The notes under the pieces are model-generated. The model was not told where the DNA came from. It made no database searches and saw only the letters and a program-made list of their open reading frames with translations. Positions 8,208-16,950 of a DNA stretch of 64,000 bases are shown here, piece after piece; the first letter of the stretch is position 1, and each line of letters starts with the position of its first letter. The DNA comes from Hyphomonadaceae bacterium JAD_PAG50586_4 (GTDB taxonomy: Bacteria > Pseudomonadota > Alphaproteobacteria > Caulobacterales > Aquidulcibacteraceae): NCBI GenBank assembly GCA_023242925.1, contig CP096134.1, positions 1,265,944 through 1,329,943 of the forward strand, in the 5' to 3' direction. The translations under genes were made by a program, and so were the position numbers.

Positions 8208-8633
8208 ATGATCCATTCGCTGCCTTTCGACTTGCTTCAGCATATGCTGGAAGCACTGCCTGTCCGGATTTTCTGGAAGGATCGTGAGTCCCGCTATCTG
8301 GGCTCCAATCAGCTTTTTGCAGACGATGCGGGTATTCCCGATCCGCGCAGCTTCGTCGGCAAGACGGATTTCTATCTCTTCCCGTTCCATCAGGCCGAAA
8401 TCTATCGTTACAACGACGCGGAAGTGATGCTGACCGGGGTCTCGAAGACGCTTGAAGAACAGCTCACTATGCCAGACGGCCAGGTGCGCTGGGTGCGGAC
8501 GCACAAGATGCCATTGCGCGATGCGGGTGGACGGGTCATCGGCGTTGCTGGCGCCTACCAGCACATCACCGAACAAAAGCGCCTTTATGAGCGCTTGCGC
8601 ATGGAAGCGCTGGCGGGGGAAGTGTCGGGCTAA
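8208..8633 (+). CDS. Stand-alone PAS domain protein (copy 1)
   Basis: The protein is 141 residues and consists of one PAS domain plus a short C-terminal helix. It shows the pattern LPVRIFWKDRESRYLG, DAGIPDPRSFVGKTDF and the PAC-like VRWVRTHKMPLRD...GVAGAYQHITEQKR. No kinase, cyclase or DNA-binding output domain follows. Such proteins may act in trans, sensing a ligand or redox state. A close tandem copy lies at 8714-9141, where about half the positions agree. No clear ribosome site is seen before the ATG. Confidence 0.8.
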   Translation: MIHSLPFDLLQHMLEALPVRIFWKDRESRYLGSNQLFADDAGIPDPRSFVGKTDFYLFPFHQAEIYRYNDAEVMLTGVSKTLEEQLTMPDGQVRWVRTHKMPLRDAGGRVIGVAGAYQHITEQKRLYERLRMEALAGEVSG

Positions 8634-8713
8634 CGGCCTAGGCCTTTAAGCAGACCTGCAAACTGCAGTTGCATTAGCGCTGCTTAAGCCTTGCTGAGCG
8701 CACCTTCACGCAC

Positions 8714-9141
8714 ATGATCAATGCGTTGCCCCCGAAGTGCTGGTCCAAATTCTGGACGCGCTGCCAATTCGGATCTTCTGGAAGGATCGCGAGTCGCGGT
8801 TCCTTGGCTGCAATCAATTGTTCGCCACCGATGCGGGCGTACCTGATCCCGCTGAGTTCATCGGTAAATCGGATTACTTCTTCTTTGAACCGCAACAGGC
8901 GGCGATGTTTCGCGATGACGACGCCGACGTCATGTTCTCAGGCCAGCCCAAGCTGGGCATCGAGGAAAAGCTTTTGCACGCCAACGGCGAAGTGCGCTGG
9001 CTTGAGACCAGCAAGTTTCCGTTGCGCGACGATGAAGGGCACATCTGGGGCGTGGTCGGCATGTATCAGGACGTGACCGAGCGCAAACTGATGGAAGAAT
9101 TGCGCTGCCGAACCTGCCGGGCCTCAAGCGCCGCCGCTTGA
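8714..9141 (+). CDS. Stand-alone PAS domain protein (copy 2, frameshifted at C5 run)
   Basis: The ATG at 8714 begins MINALP, matching MIHSLP of copy 1. The frame then breaks at five C's (8729-8733). In the other frame the protein continues EVLVQILDALPIRIFWKD and DAGVPDPAEFIGKSDY to a normal PAS end at 9141. One extra C would give an uninterrupted 142-residue protein. A GTG at 8737 could alternatively start a shorter, intact version. No output domain is present. It is a tandem duplicate of the upstream PAS gene. Confidence 0.75.
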
Positions 9142-9179
9142 CGCGCGACGGATCGGGCGTCGTTGTGCGTTAGAGGCGC

Positions 9180-10180
9180 ATGGCTTTCGATCGCAGAACA
9201 TTTCTCGCCGCTTCCATCGCCGCGTGCGCTGGGCCGCCGGCGCTTGCGCAGGCCTCTTTCAATTTTGGCGCGGCGGCGGCGTATTCGGCCGATCGGCGCG
9301 GTGTGTCGCTTCTGGTGATGCAGGGCGGGCGCGTTGTCTTTGAGGATTATCCCAATGGCGGCGGCGGTGACCGCGGCTGGGAGCTGGCCAGCGGCACGAA
9401 GAGCTTCACCGGCGTCATGGCGGCGGCGGCTGTGCAGGATCGCTTGCTGGACTGGGATGAGTTCGCGGCCGACACATTGGGCGAATGGCGCGGGGATGAG
9501 CGACGCGCCATCACGATCCGGCATTTGCTTTCGCTTGCGAGCGGCATTGAAGGCGGGCCGATCGCGCGGCCGCCAAGCTATGGGGACGCGATCGCGCAGC
9601 ACGCCGTGGCGGCGCCCGGTGCGCGCTTCGCTTACGGGCCGACGCCGTTTCAAATCTTCGGTGAGATCATGCGCCGTAAGACGAACGGCGACCCGCTGGA
9701 TTATCTGCATCGCCGCGTGCTCGATCCGCTTGGCATTGCGCCGACGCATTGGCGCCGCGGGTCGGATGGCATGCCGCATCTGCCCTCCGGTGCGGGGCTG
9801 ACCGCGCGTGATTGGGCGCGGTTTGGCTGTTTCGTGTTGCGCGACGGCGAGGGGCGGGTCGATGCGCACGCGCTGGCGCAGTGCTTTGTCGGGTCGCGCG
9901 CCAATCCCGGCTATGGGCTTTCGTGGTGGTTGCTGCGCGAGGGCTCGTGCCGCCGGGGCGGCGCGCCGGCGGGATTAGCATTGACACGTCGATGGCCCAG
10001 AGCGTGGGCGGCATCGTCATGGCCGCGGGCGCAGGCGATCAGCGGCTCTATCTGGCGCCGGGCTTGGACCTCGTCATTGCGCGGCAGGCGACGGGCATTC
10101 TTCAAGCGCTGCGCCAACGCCGGCGCGACCGGAATGGCTGGTCCGACGCCGAATTCCTGCGGACCTTGCTCGCGCGCTGA
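9180..10180 (+). CDS. Serine hydrolase, beta-lactamase/6-aminohexanoate-dimer-hydrolase type (frameshifted)
   Basis: A Tat-like start (DRRTFLAAS) with signal ending ALAQ indicates export. The SxxK motif is in ELASGTKSFTG, followed by TIRHLLSLASGIEGG and a YGPTPFQIFGE region. Near 9941-9975 the frame changes. The second frame carries the family ending ISIDTSMAQSVGG, MAAGAGDQRLYLAPGLDLVIARQ and WSDAEFLRTLL to a stop at 10178-10180. One extra G at 9941-9943 would join them. Members hydrolyse ester or amide bonds in the periplasm. A paralogue at 59647-60651 has the same ending but has lost SxxK. Confidence 0.8.
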
Positions 10181-10256
10181 GTAAAGCCCGCCGATTAACC
10201 GCGAAACCGCACGCTCGGGCATCGCTTTATGGGGCGAGATCGCATAGAGCCTCGCG

Positions 10257-12110
10257 ATGCCTATCCCTCAAAACGTCGTTCCCGCGCTCGCGCGGGCTAT
10301 TTCCAAGCGCGGCTATGAAACGCTGACTCCAGTGCAGGAGGCCGTGCTCGCCCCGCATCTGCAGGCGGCGGACCTCATTGTTTCGGCGCAAACAGGCTCG
10401 GGCAAGACGGTGGCGTTCGGGTTGACCTTGGCGGCCGCGTTGCTGCAAGGGCGCGACAAGTTCGAGGCCGCTGGCGCGCCGCTGGCGTTGATCATCGCGC
10501 CGACGCGCGAATTGGCCATGCAAGTGCGGCGTGAGCTGGAATGGCTGTTCGCGGAAGCGGGCGGGCGCATCGCTTCGTGCGTGGGCGGCATGGATACGCG
10601 CGATGAGCGTCGGGCGCTGAGCCAGGGCGCGCATATCGTTGTCGGCACGCCAGGGCGCCTGGTGGATCACATTCGACGCGGCGCGCTCGAGATGCACGGC
10701 CTGCGTGCCGTGGTGCTCGATGAAGCGGACGAGATGCTCAATCTCGGCTTCCGCGAAGAGCTTGAGTTTATTCTTGATGCGGCCCCGGAAGAACGCCGCA
10801 CTTTGATGTTCTCGGCCACCATGCCGCGCGCCATCGAGATGCTGGCGCAGAAATATCAGCGCAATGCGCAGCGCATCAACACCGCGAGCGCACAAAAGCA
10901 GCATATCGACATCGAGTATCGCGCGCTGGTCACGGCGAGCCATGAATCCGAAAACGCGATCTTCAATGTGCTGCGCTATTACGACGCCATCAACGCGATC
11001 GTATTCTGTGGCACGCGCGCAGCGGTGACGCGGCTCGAGAGCCGGTTCGCAAACCGGGGCTTCTCGGTGGTGGCGCTCTCGGGTGAGTTGAGCCAATCGG
11101 CGCGGACGCATGCGCTGCAAGCGATGCGTGATCACCGGGCGCAAGTGTGTATCGCGACGGATGTAGCCGCGCGCGGTATCGATTTGCCGGATCTGGAATT
11201 GGTGATCCACGCGGATTTGCCGAAGAACACAGAAGCCTTGTTGCACCGAAGCGGGCGCACAGGGCGCGCGGGCCGCAAGGGCACCAGCGTGCTGATCGTG
11301 CCGCATTCGGCCCGACGCCGGACCGAGCGTTTGCTGCGCGAAGCGCAGATCACCGCCAAATGGGGCGATCCGCCTAGCGTGGACGAGATCAAGAAGCGCG
11401 ACGATGAGCGCTTGCTTGGCGATGAACTTTTGAGCGAGCCCATGCAAGGCGCGGAAACCGGCATCGTGCGCGCGCTGGTGGCGCGTCATGGCCCTGAGCA
11501 GATCGCGGCGGCGTTCGTGCGGCTCTATCGCAAAGGCCAGGCCGCGCCCGAAGATCTGGCGCCAGCGCCGGCTTGGAGTGAAGGCCAGGAGCGCGGCGAT
11601 CGGCGTTCGCCGCGTGGCGAAGTCGGCGGCAATTTCGTCAGCGGCGGCGCTTGGATTTCGCTCTCCGTTGGCCGCAATCAACGGGCTGAGCCGCGTTGGC
11701 TGATCCCGATGCTGTGCAAGGCGGGCGGCATCAATAAGCGCGAACTCGGTACGATCCGCATTCAACAGAACGAGACCCACGTCGAGATCAGCGCGACCAG
11801 CATCGACGGCTTCTTCGAGCGCATCGGGCGTGCGGGCAATATCGAGAAGGGCATCAGCGCGACGCGCATCGATGCGCCGCCGCAGATCGAGACGCCGTAC
11901 ACGGAACGCCCCAAGCGCGCAGAGCGCGCCGAACGCACGGAGCGCCCGCAACGCGCTGAGCGCACCGAACGGGTGGAGCATCCCCCACGGTCCGATCGCC
12001 CCAAGCACGCCGAGCAGCCACGGCGAAACCCAAAGCCGCATCGCAAGGGCGTAGAGGAGCGTCGTCCACCCTCCAAGAAGCCGGCGCCAAAGGGCAAGCA
12101 CCGGAAGTGA
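10257..12110 (+). CDS. DEAD/DEAH-box RNA helicase (DeaD/DbpA-like)
   Basis: The protein is 617 residues with all helicase motifs: the Q-motif region (RGYETLTPVQ), AQTGSGKT (44-51), PTRELA, VVLDEADEML, SAT, and HRSGRTGRAGRKG in the second RecA domain. About residues 463-530 form a DbpA-type RNA-binding domain (WISLSVGRN...GTIRIQQNETHVEI). The last 65 residues are an Arg/Glu/Pro-rich tail with repeated RAER-TER units, likely disordered and RNA-binding. The role is probably ribosome assembly or mRNA remodelling, often induced in the cold. It is convergent with a 59-residue gene 11 bases downstream. Confidence 0.95.
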   Translation: MPIPQNVVPALARAISKRGYETLTPVQEAVLAPHLQAADLIVSAQTGSGKTVAFGLTLAAALLQGRDKFEAAGAPLALIIAPTRELAMQVRRELEWLFAEAGGRIASCVGGMDTRDERRALSQGAHIVVGTPGRLVDHIRRGALEMHGLRAVVLDEADEMLNLGFREELEFILDAAPEERRTLMFSATMPRAIEMLAQKYQRNAQRINTASAQKQHIDIEYRALVTASHESENAIFNVLRYYDAINAIVFCGTRAAVTRLESRFANRGFSVVALSGELSQSARTHALQAMRDHRAQVCIATDVAARGIDLPDLELVIHADLPKNTEALLHRSGRTGRAGRKGTSVLIVPHSARRRTERLLREAQITAKWGDPPSVDEIKKRDDERLLGDELLSEPMQGAETGIVRALVARHGPEQIAAAFVRLYRKGQAAPEDLAPAPAWSEGQERGDRRSPRGEVGGNFVSGGAWISLSVGRNQRAEPRWLIPMLCKAGGINKRELGTIRIQQNETHVEISATSIDGFFERIGRAGNIEKGISATRIDAPPQIETPYTERPKRAERAERTERPQRAERTERVEHPPRSDRPKHAEQPRRNPKPHRKGVEERRPPSKKPAPKGKHRK

Positions 12111-12121
12111 AGCCCCGCCGG

Positions 12122-12301
12122 CTATTCCTTCCAGGTGATGACGCCCTTGCGGCCTTGCGCGAGCAAATTGCCGACAATTTGATGGATGGCTTCGGCGGCG
12201 TTCGATTTGGAGCGATAGTCGCCATAGAAGAGGCCATCGAGCGTGATGCGCCAGATGCCGTGATGGAGCCGCGCTTCGATCGGACATTGTACGTTGATCA
12301 T
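12122..12301 (-). CDS. Small conserved-looking hypothetical protein (59 aa)
   Basis: An ATG at 12301 with GAGG seven bases upstream opens 59 codons ending in TAG. The product starts MINVQCPIEARLHHGIW and includes LDGLFYGDYRSKSNA and AIHQIVGNLLAQG. It ends VITWKE, a balanced soluble alpha/beta composition unlike an antisense shadow. The opposite frame gives an unlikely acidic product. I do not recognise the family. It lies between a helicase gene and the RcnB-like gene, with an intrinsic terminator just upstream of its start. Confidence 0.6.
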   Translation of the reverse strand: MINVQCPIEARLHHGIWRITLDGLFYGDYRSKSNAAEAIHQIVGNLLAQGRKGVITWKE

Positions 12302-12320
12302 GGAGCCTCGCGCTGCGTGT

Positions 12321-12351
12321 AAAAGAACCGCCCCGGCGATGCCGAGGCGGT
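12321..12351 (-). terminator. Intrinsic terminator after RcnB-like gene
   Basis: An 11-bp stem (arms 12327-12337 and 12341-12351, with one G-U pair) has a 3-base loop and is followed on the minus strand by TTCTTTT. It lies 15 bases past the stop of the RcnB-like gene and closes that transcript. Confidence 0.85.
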
Positions 12352-12365
12352 CCAGTTTCTTCTGT

Positions 12366-13235
12366 CTAACGCGTGCTGTTCAGGATCACTTGCGCGATCA
12401 AACCCCCGGCGATGGCGGCGAGCAGATAGTCGCCACCATCATTGCGGACCCAATGGTAGCCGCGGGGCGGCGGCCGCAGGCTCCGGTTCGAGCGATAATC
12501 GACCTCCTGATAACGTCCGTCGTAATAGCCTAGGCGTTGGCCGCGCTGCCACGGCTGATAGCCATAAACGACGCCGCGCATGTCGCCTGATGGCGGGCCG
12601 TAGCTCCAGGTGTTGTTGCGATAATAGCCGTTGTAGCGGGTATCATCCCAGCGCGCGTCGGCGCGATCTTCGCGCCAGCTTTGGCGACGGTCGCGCGGTT
12701 GTTGGCCGCTGATCATGACCTGCAAGATGCGGCCGGAGCGATTGACGAGCAGATAGTCGCCGCGATCGTCACGGACCCAATGGGCGCCGCGCGCGGGTCT
12801 GCGCAGCTGCGCGCTGCGATAATCGACGGTTTGGAAGCGGCCGCTGTAATAGCCGAGGTTCTGACCAACCGCCCAAGGGCGATAGCCGAGCGAGAAGCCA
12901 GGGCGATTGTATTGGCCATCCGAGGGGCGACCATAGGTCCAACGATTGTTTTCGTAATAGCCGTTGTGACGGGTGTCGTCCCAACGCGCGCTGTTTTGGT
13001 CGTCTCGCCAGTTTTCCCGGCGATCACGTGCGCCGCGTGTTTCGTCATTGCGGCGATCGTTGCGGGCATCGCCGCGATTGCCGTCACGATCGCTATCGCG
13101 ATCACCATAGCCTTGCTGTTGGCTTTGCTGTTGTTCGCGCGGTGAACCAGATTGCGCCGACGCGCTTGTTGCTATGAGAGGTGTGGCGAGCGCCAACGCC
13201 GCGACCGCGGAGAAGAGAGTGCTCTTATTTTTCAT
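12366..13235 (-). CDS. RcnB family protein with two RcnB-like repeats
   Basis: The protein is 289 residues with a signal peptide ending SASAQ. A hydrophilic Gln/Asp/Arg-rich linker follows, and then two copies of an RcnB-like unit. Each unit has ARWDDTR-NGYY, a W-YG-P element, a GY-PW--GQ-LGYY-GR turn, a VDYRS strand, and HWVR-D-GDYLL. Single-repeat RcnB of enterics is a periplasmic protein that tunes nickel/cobalt efflux. The doubled form here may have a cell-envelope role, but the metal link is untested. An intrinsic terminator follows. The C-terminus ends in a hydrophobic IAGGLIAQVIL segment. Confidence 0.85.
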   Translation of the reverse strand: MKNKSTLFSAVAALALATPLIATSASAQSGSPREQQQSQQQGYGDRDSDRDGNRGDARNDRRNDETRGARDRRENWRDDQNSARWDDTRHNGYYENNRWTYGRPSDGQYNRPGFSLGYRPWAVGQNLGYYSGRFQTVDYRSAQLRRPARGAHWVRDDRGDYLLVNRSGRILQVMISGQQPRDRRQSWREDRADARWDDTRYNGYYRNNTWSYGPPSGDMRGVVYGYQPWQRGQRLGYYDGRYQEVDYRSNRSLRPPPRGYHWVRNDGGDYLLAAIAGGLIAQVILNSTR

Positions 13236-13460
13236 GGGAGGGGTGTCTTTCTAACACCCGTCAACGCGTGGCCGGGGAAAAGGGGGCCGTGTCGTGGATG
13301 TGGCGTTCGCGCGTTCCAAGCCATTGGATCAAAGCGTAATGCGTGTGCGCCGGGATCGCGCTGCGACACTGCTCAAGGTTACAAATCGTAACAGCCTGGC
13401 GGGATACTTTTGCGCGTCGCTGCGTTCTTTGTACGCTGTCGAACGATTGGAGCGCGTTTG

Positions 13461-13694
13461 ATGTGTCTATTCGTGGAATATCTGACCGATCCAATGGATC
13501 CAGGCTCCAAATGCTGGGCGCTGCTGGCGCTACCGACCGATTTGGAGAGCGCGCGTAAGATCGCCCGCGATGGGCTGACGGATGCCAGAGAGATGCTGGG
13601 CGCTGAGAGTTTCAGAATCCTGGATCGCGACGGCTACACTTTGATGAGCGAAACTTACGCTGAAGTGGAACCATTTTTAAGTTTTCACCGTTGA
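13461..13694 (+). CDS. Hypothetical protein (77 aa)
   Basis: The ATG at 13461 with an upstream GGAG opens 77 codons. The product starts MCLFVEYLTDPMDPGSKCW and ends EPFLSFHR, with a DLESARKIARDGLTDAREML helix in the middle. It is soluble with no signal. I do not recognise the family. An intrinsic terminator follows about 50 bases after the stop, which supports a short monocistronic transcript. Confidence 0.5.
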   Translation: MCLFVEYLTDPMDPGSKCWALLALPTDLESARKIARDGLTDAREMLGAESFRILDRDGYTLMSETYAEVEPFLSFHR

Positions 13695-13743
13695 TTGGCG
13701 CGGCTGGGAGGACGTCCCCGCCCTTCTCCGTCGCGTTACTAGG

Positions 13744-13771
13744 AACGGCTCCCCGCCACCGGGGAGCCGTT
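13744..13771 (+). terminator. Intrinsic terminator-like hairpin
   Basis: A perfect 12-bp stem (arms 13744-13755 and 13760-13771) with a CCAC loop is followed by only TTT on the plus strand. It lies between the 77-residue gene and the histidine kinase. The T-tract is short, so termination may be partial. Confidence 0.65.
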
Positions 13772-13858
13772 TCAGCTTCGCGCCCATGTTTTGACCGAGT
13801 TCTATTAGGCGTGTGGGCCGGGGAAGAGTATAATGAGCTTTATCGAAAGAAGCTCATC

Positions 13859-14905
13859 ATGCCGTCATCCACCCCGCCGCGGGGGATCGAGGCCTCCAAT
13901 GCGCTTGCGCAGGCGATTGTAGACACGGTTCGCGAACCCCTGATCGTTCTGGACGCCGATTTGCGTGTGATCGTCGCGAGCCGCTCTTTCTACCGCGATT
14001 TTCAGGTCGACCCGAAGGACACGATCGGCAAGCGGTTGAGCGAGCTCGGCGATGGGCAATGGGATTTGCCCTCGTTCGATGTTTTTCTCGAGCGCGCAAA
14101 ATCCGAAGCGGGCGTCGTCGAGGACTACGAGGTGGAGCGTGAGTTTCCCGGCATTGGCCACCGCGTAATGCTCTTGAACGTGCGCAAATTGGTGGACGAG
14201 CATAGTGCGGGCTCGGTGTTGATCGCCATCGAGGATGTCACCGAGCGTCGCGCCATCGAGCGCGAGCGCGATGAATTGCTCCGGCAGAAGGAATTGCTTC
14301 TGGAAGAAATGCAGCATCGCGTTTCCAATAGCCTGCAGATCATCGCCAGCATTTTGCTCATGAAAGCACGCGCCGTGAGCTCAGAGGAAACGCGGACGCA
14401 CTTGCACGACGCGCACAAGCGCGTCTTGGCCGTGGCGGCGGTGCAGAAGCATCTGCACGCGTCTGTTGGTGGCGAGCCTATCCAACTTGAACCCTATCTC
14501 ATCCAATTATGTGCGAGCCTAGGCGGCGCCATGATCCCGGAGGGCAAAGATGCCATCGTGATGACGGTGCACGTCTCGGGCGGGCGGGCGACGTCCGGCG
14601 TCGCCGTGAGCCTGGGGCTCATCATCACCGAACTGGTGATCAACGCGCTGAAGCACGCATTTCCAGTGCAGAAAACCGGCAACCTCATCCATGTGGCTTA
14701 CGATGCGGACGATCCGAATTGGGCGTTGAGCGTGACGGACAATGGCGTCGGCAAAGCGCATCTCAGTCTCGTTGATGAGAAAGGCGGGCTCGGCACCAGT
14801 ATCGTCAGCGCGCTGGCGTCACAACTCGACGCACGCGTCATGACAATGTCGGGAGACAACGGCACGAGCGTGTCGATCCTTCACGGTGAACTGAAGGCGG
14901 CATAG
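13859..14905 (+). CDS. PAS-containing sensor histidine kinase, HisKA_2/HWE type
   Basis: The protein is 348 residues from the ATG at 13859; earlier in-frame starts cross the terminator. A single PAS domain (about residues 15-125) ends in IAIEDVTERR. A HisKA_2-type dimerisation helix carries the phospho-acceptor H153 in EEMQHRVSNSLQ. The ATPase domain has ITELVINALKHAF, VTDNGVG and GLGTSIV. No transmembrane segment is seen, so it is a cytoplasmic sensor. In alphaproteobacteria this class often feeds the general stress response or light/redox pathways. No response regulator lies beside it, so the partner is encoded elsewhere. Confidence 0.88.
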   Translation: MPSSTPPRGIEASNALAQAIVDTVREPLIVLDADLRVIVASRSFYRDFQVDPKDTIGKRLSELGDGQWDLPSFDVFLERAKSEAGVVEDYEVEREFPGIGHRVMLLNVRKLVDEHSAGSVLIAIEDVTERRAIERERDELLRQKELLLEEMQHRVSNSLQIIASILLMKARAVSSEETRTHLHDAHKRVLAVAAVQKHLHASVGGEPIQLEPYLIQLCASLGGAMIPEGKDAIVMTVHVSGGRATSGVAVSLGLIITELVINALKHAFPVQKTGNLIHVAYDADDPNWALSVTDNGVGKAHLSLVDEKGGLGTSIVSALASQLDARVMTMSGDNGTSVSILHGELKAA

Positions 14906-14911
14906 CGCCGA

Positions 14912-15280
14912 TTAGATCAAGCGGCGTCCGGCGGCGAGCAGAGCGAGCAGAACCGCTTCGATCACCATCGGCTGCATCATGTCGGGGGTGTAGCCGTCGA
15001 CGATCACGGTGATGATGCGGCCCGTCAGGGCGACAGCGATCATCAGCAATGGTGCGGTGATCAGGCGCGCATTGGAGCGCACGACGGCCCCAAGCGTCAA
15101 AAACCCGGCGACACCGAAGAACGCCGCCATGTCGGCGCGCAGCGACGATGTGCCAAGCGCGCTTGCGGCTTCAATGCCGAGGCGTGCGGCGGGGTTTGCG
15201 GGATTGGCCCAGAACGAGAGGCCGATGACGATAAAGAGCAGGCCCGCCAGGCCGAGCACGATCCGCAGCACAAGTTTCAT
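14912..15280 (-). CDS. DUF4345-like membrane protein
   Basis: The protein is 122 residues from the ATG at 15280 with a GGGGGAC element upstream. It has four membrane segments. The first is followed by FWANPANPAARLGIEA, then a DMAAFFGVAGF span pattern typical of DUF4345-type small membrane proteins. The function is unknown. It resembles in layout the protein at 4478-4894. It is convergent with the HWE kinase, six bases apart. Confidence 0.75.
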   Translation of the reverse strand: MKLVLRIVLGLAGLLFIVIGLSFWANPANPAARLGIEAASALGTSSLRADMAAFFGVAGFLTLGAVVRSNARLITAPLLMIAVALTGRIITVIVDGYTPDMMQPMVIEAVLLALLAAGRRLI

Positions 15281-15358
15281 GATATGTCCCCCGATGCGCT
15301 TGTCCGTGCGCTTGAGGGCCAACGTGTCATGTGATGTGGGTGGCCGCTAGCTCTGACG

Positions 15359-16303
15359 TTACGCCAAGCGAATTTCGCGAAGGCGTTCCATTAGGAAGCC
15401 TTGCGCGGTGATCGGCGTCGGGTAGCGGTTGGGGTTTTCCGCGCTGCTGCAGCTTGGCAGCGTTTCGATCAGATAATCCGGCGCGAAATGCAGGAAGAAC
15501 GGGATTGAGTAGCGCGGCAGGTGCGCGCGCTCGGCGCTTGGGTTGCGGACGCGGTGTGAGGTGGACGGCAGCACGTGATTGGTGAGGCGCTGCAACATGT
15601 CGCCGATGTTCACAACGATCGCGCCCTCCGGCGGCGAAACGTCGAGCCATTGGCCTTCGCGCGTGAGCAATTGCAGACCCGCTTCTTCGGCGCCGAGCAG
15701 GAGCGTGATGACGTTGATGTCTTCGTGCGCTTCGGCGCGGATGCCTTCGGGGTTCGGCGGCGTCGGCGGATAGTGCAGCAGACGCAGGATTGAATTGCCG
15801 TCCTTCACCGGGCCTTCGAAGAAATTCTCCGGCAGCTTGAGAAAGGTCGCGATCGAGCCGAGCAATTCGAGGCCGAGTTTGTCGAGCGCGGAATAGAGCG
15901 CATAAACGTCACGCTCAAAGCGCTCGATTTCGGCGGGCCAGAGATTTTCCGGCATCTCGGCGCGGTAGCGATGGCCCGCCGGCAATTCGCGGCCGACGTG
16001 CCAGAATTCCTTCAAATCGACTTTGTCGGCGCCCTTCGCGGCTTCGACGCCGAACGGCACATAGCCGCGTTGGCCCCCGCCGCCTATAACGTGATAGCGG
16101 CGCTTCACATCCTCGGGTAGGGCGAAGAAGGCTTTGGTCGAGGCCAGCGCGCGATCAATCATGCCCTGGTCGAGGCCATGGTCGCGCACCACGGCGAAGC
16201 CGAATTGCGCGTAGCTCTCGCCCATCGCTTTCGCGAACGCCTCCGGATTGGCGCGGCGGTCATGCAGGGTGAGGGTGGGAAGCGCGTCGAGGGCCATAAG
16301 CAT
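15359..16303 (-). CDS. Isopenicillin N synthase-like 2OG-Fe(II) dioxygenase
   Basis: The protein is 314 residues. The N-terminal DIOX_N-type domain contains FAVVRDHGLDQ. The double-stranded beta-helix carries the iron site His-x-Asp in EAHEDINVIT, the distal His in TSHRV, and the 2-oxoglutarate-binding Arg-x-Ser-like pair just after it. GAIVVNIGDMLQRLTN lies between. Such enzymes hydroxylate or desaturate small molecules with Fe(II), O2 and 2-oxoglutarate. The substrate is unknown. Starts at 16303 or 16297 are both possible. Confidence 0.92.
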   Translation of the reverse strand: MLMALDALPTLTLHDRRANPEAFAKAMGESYAQFGFAVVRDHGLDQGMIDRALASTKAFFALPEDVKRRYHVIGGGGQRGYVPFGVEAAKGADKVDLKEFWHVGRELPAGHRYRAEMPENLWPAEIERFERDVYALYSALDKLGLELLGSIATFLKLPENFFEGPVKDGNSILRLLHYPPTPPNPEGIRAEAHEDINVITLLLGAEEAGLQLLTREGQWLDVSPPEGAIVVNIGDMLQRLTNHVLPSTSHRVRNPSAERAHLPRYSIPFFLHFAPDYLIETLPSCSSAENPNRYPTPITAQGFLMERLREIRLA

Positions 16304-16475
16304 TGTTTGCCTCCGAAAGCCGGCGCTCTCAAGCGGGCGGCGAATGGTCTGGCGCTAGCAAGCGTAGGCGGGCGGCGTTTTGCGCGGGCGCAAAAGGCCC
16401 TGCCGCGGTCGCAATCGGTTAATCGCGCGTTTACGATTCGGAGCCGAGCGTCGGGGCCTCATAAGGAGAGGCCCC

Positions 16476-16903
16476 ATGTTCCTGTTCGGCGCGCATTCCT
16501 GGCGTGGCAAAAGCGGCCAGCGCTATCGGTTCAAGTGCGTGCTGACCAAGAAGGGCCTGCCGCCCGAGGGCGTTGGCGGGATTTATGTTTTTGTCCGCCG
16601 ACGCTGGGTGTTTTTCTGGAAGCGCTCTACGTGGGCAAAGCGGCGGACCTGCGCTCGCGCCTGCTCGGCCACGAAAAATGGGGCCGCGCCTATTGGTATT
16701 ACGGCGCCACCGAACGCTATGTGCTTGGCCCGATCCGCGACGAAGTGGATCGCCGCCGCGTCGAAGAGGACCTGATCAAGTCCTTGAAACCGCGCATGAA
16801 TGATGTGGAAATTCCGCAGGCCGAGGTTGCCAAGCCAAAACGGCGTGCGGCCGCGGTCAGGGCGGACGCGATGGGTGCGTTATTGAAGCGCCGCGCCGCC
16901 TGA
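16476..16903 (+). CDS. GIY-YIG nuclease superfamily-like protein (frameshifted at T5)
   Basis: An AAGGAGAGG site precedes the ATG at 16476. The first frame gives SGQRYRFKCVLTKKGLP and GGIYVFVRRRWVFF. After the T5 run (16611-16615) the frame shifts and continues LEALYVGKAADLRSRLLGH. One extra T joins them as VFFLEALYVGKA. The G-I-Y and Y-V-G elements, correctly spaced with R-LLGH following, mark a GIY-YIG-type fold. The ending is basic (AKPKRRAAA). Nuclease activity is not proven, because the later catalytic Glu cannot be placed with certainty. About 142 residues. Confidence 0.7.
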
Positions 16904-16950
16904 GCGCGGGTGCTTGACCCCGTCGCGCCGGCAGGCGAGAGGCGGGGCCG

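Noticed and set aside
8635..8644. GGCCTAGGCC perfect palindrome after the first PAS gene
   Set aside because: It has no loop to fold as a terminator and no known operator match. It probably arose by chance.
10227..12287. Very long open frame on the minus strand across the helicase gene
   Set aside because: The product is Arg/His/Ala-rich without domains. It is an antisense shadow of the DEAD-box gene, typical of GC-rich DNA.
16419..16434. TTAA-N7-TTTAC, one mismatch from a CtrA box, upstream of the GIY-YIG gene
   Set aside because: A single near-match in this much sequence is not unlikely by chance, and the neighbouring gene has no link to the cell cycle.
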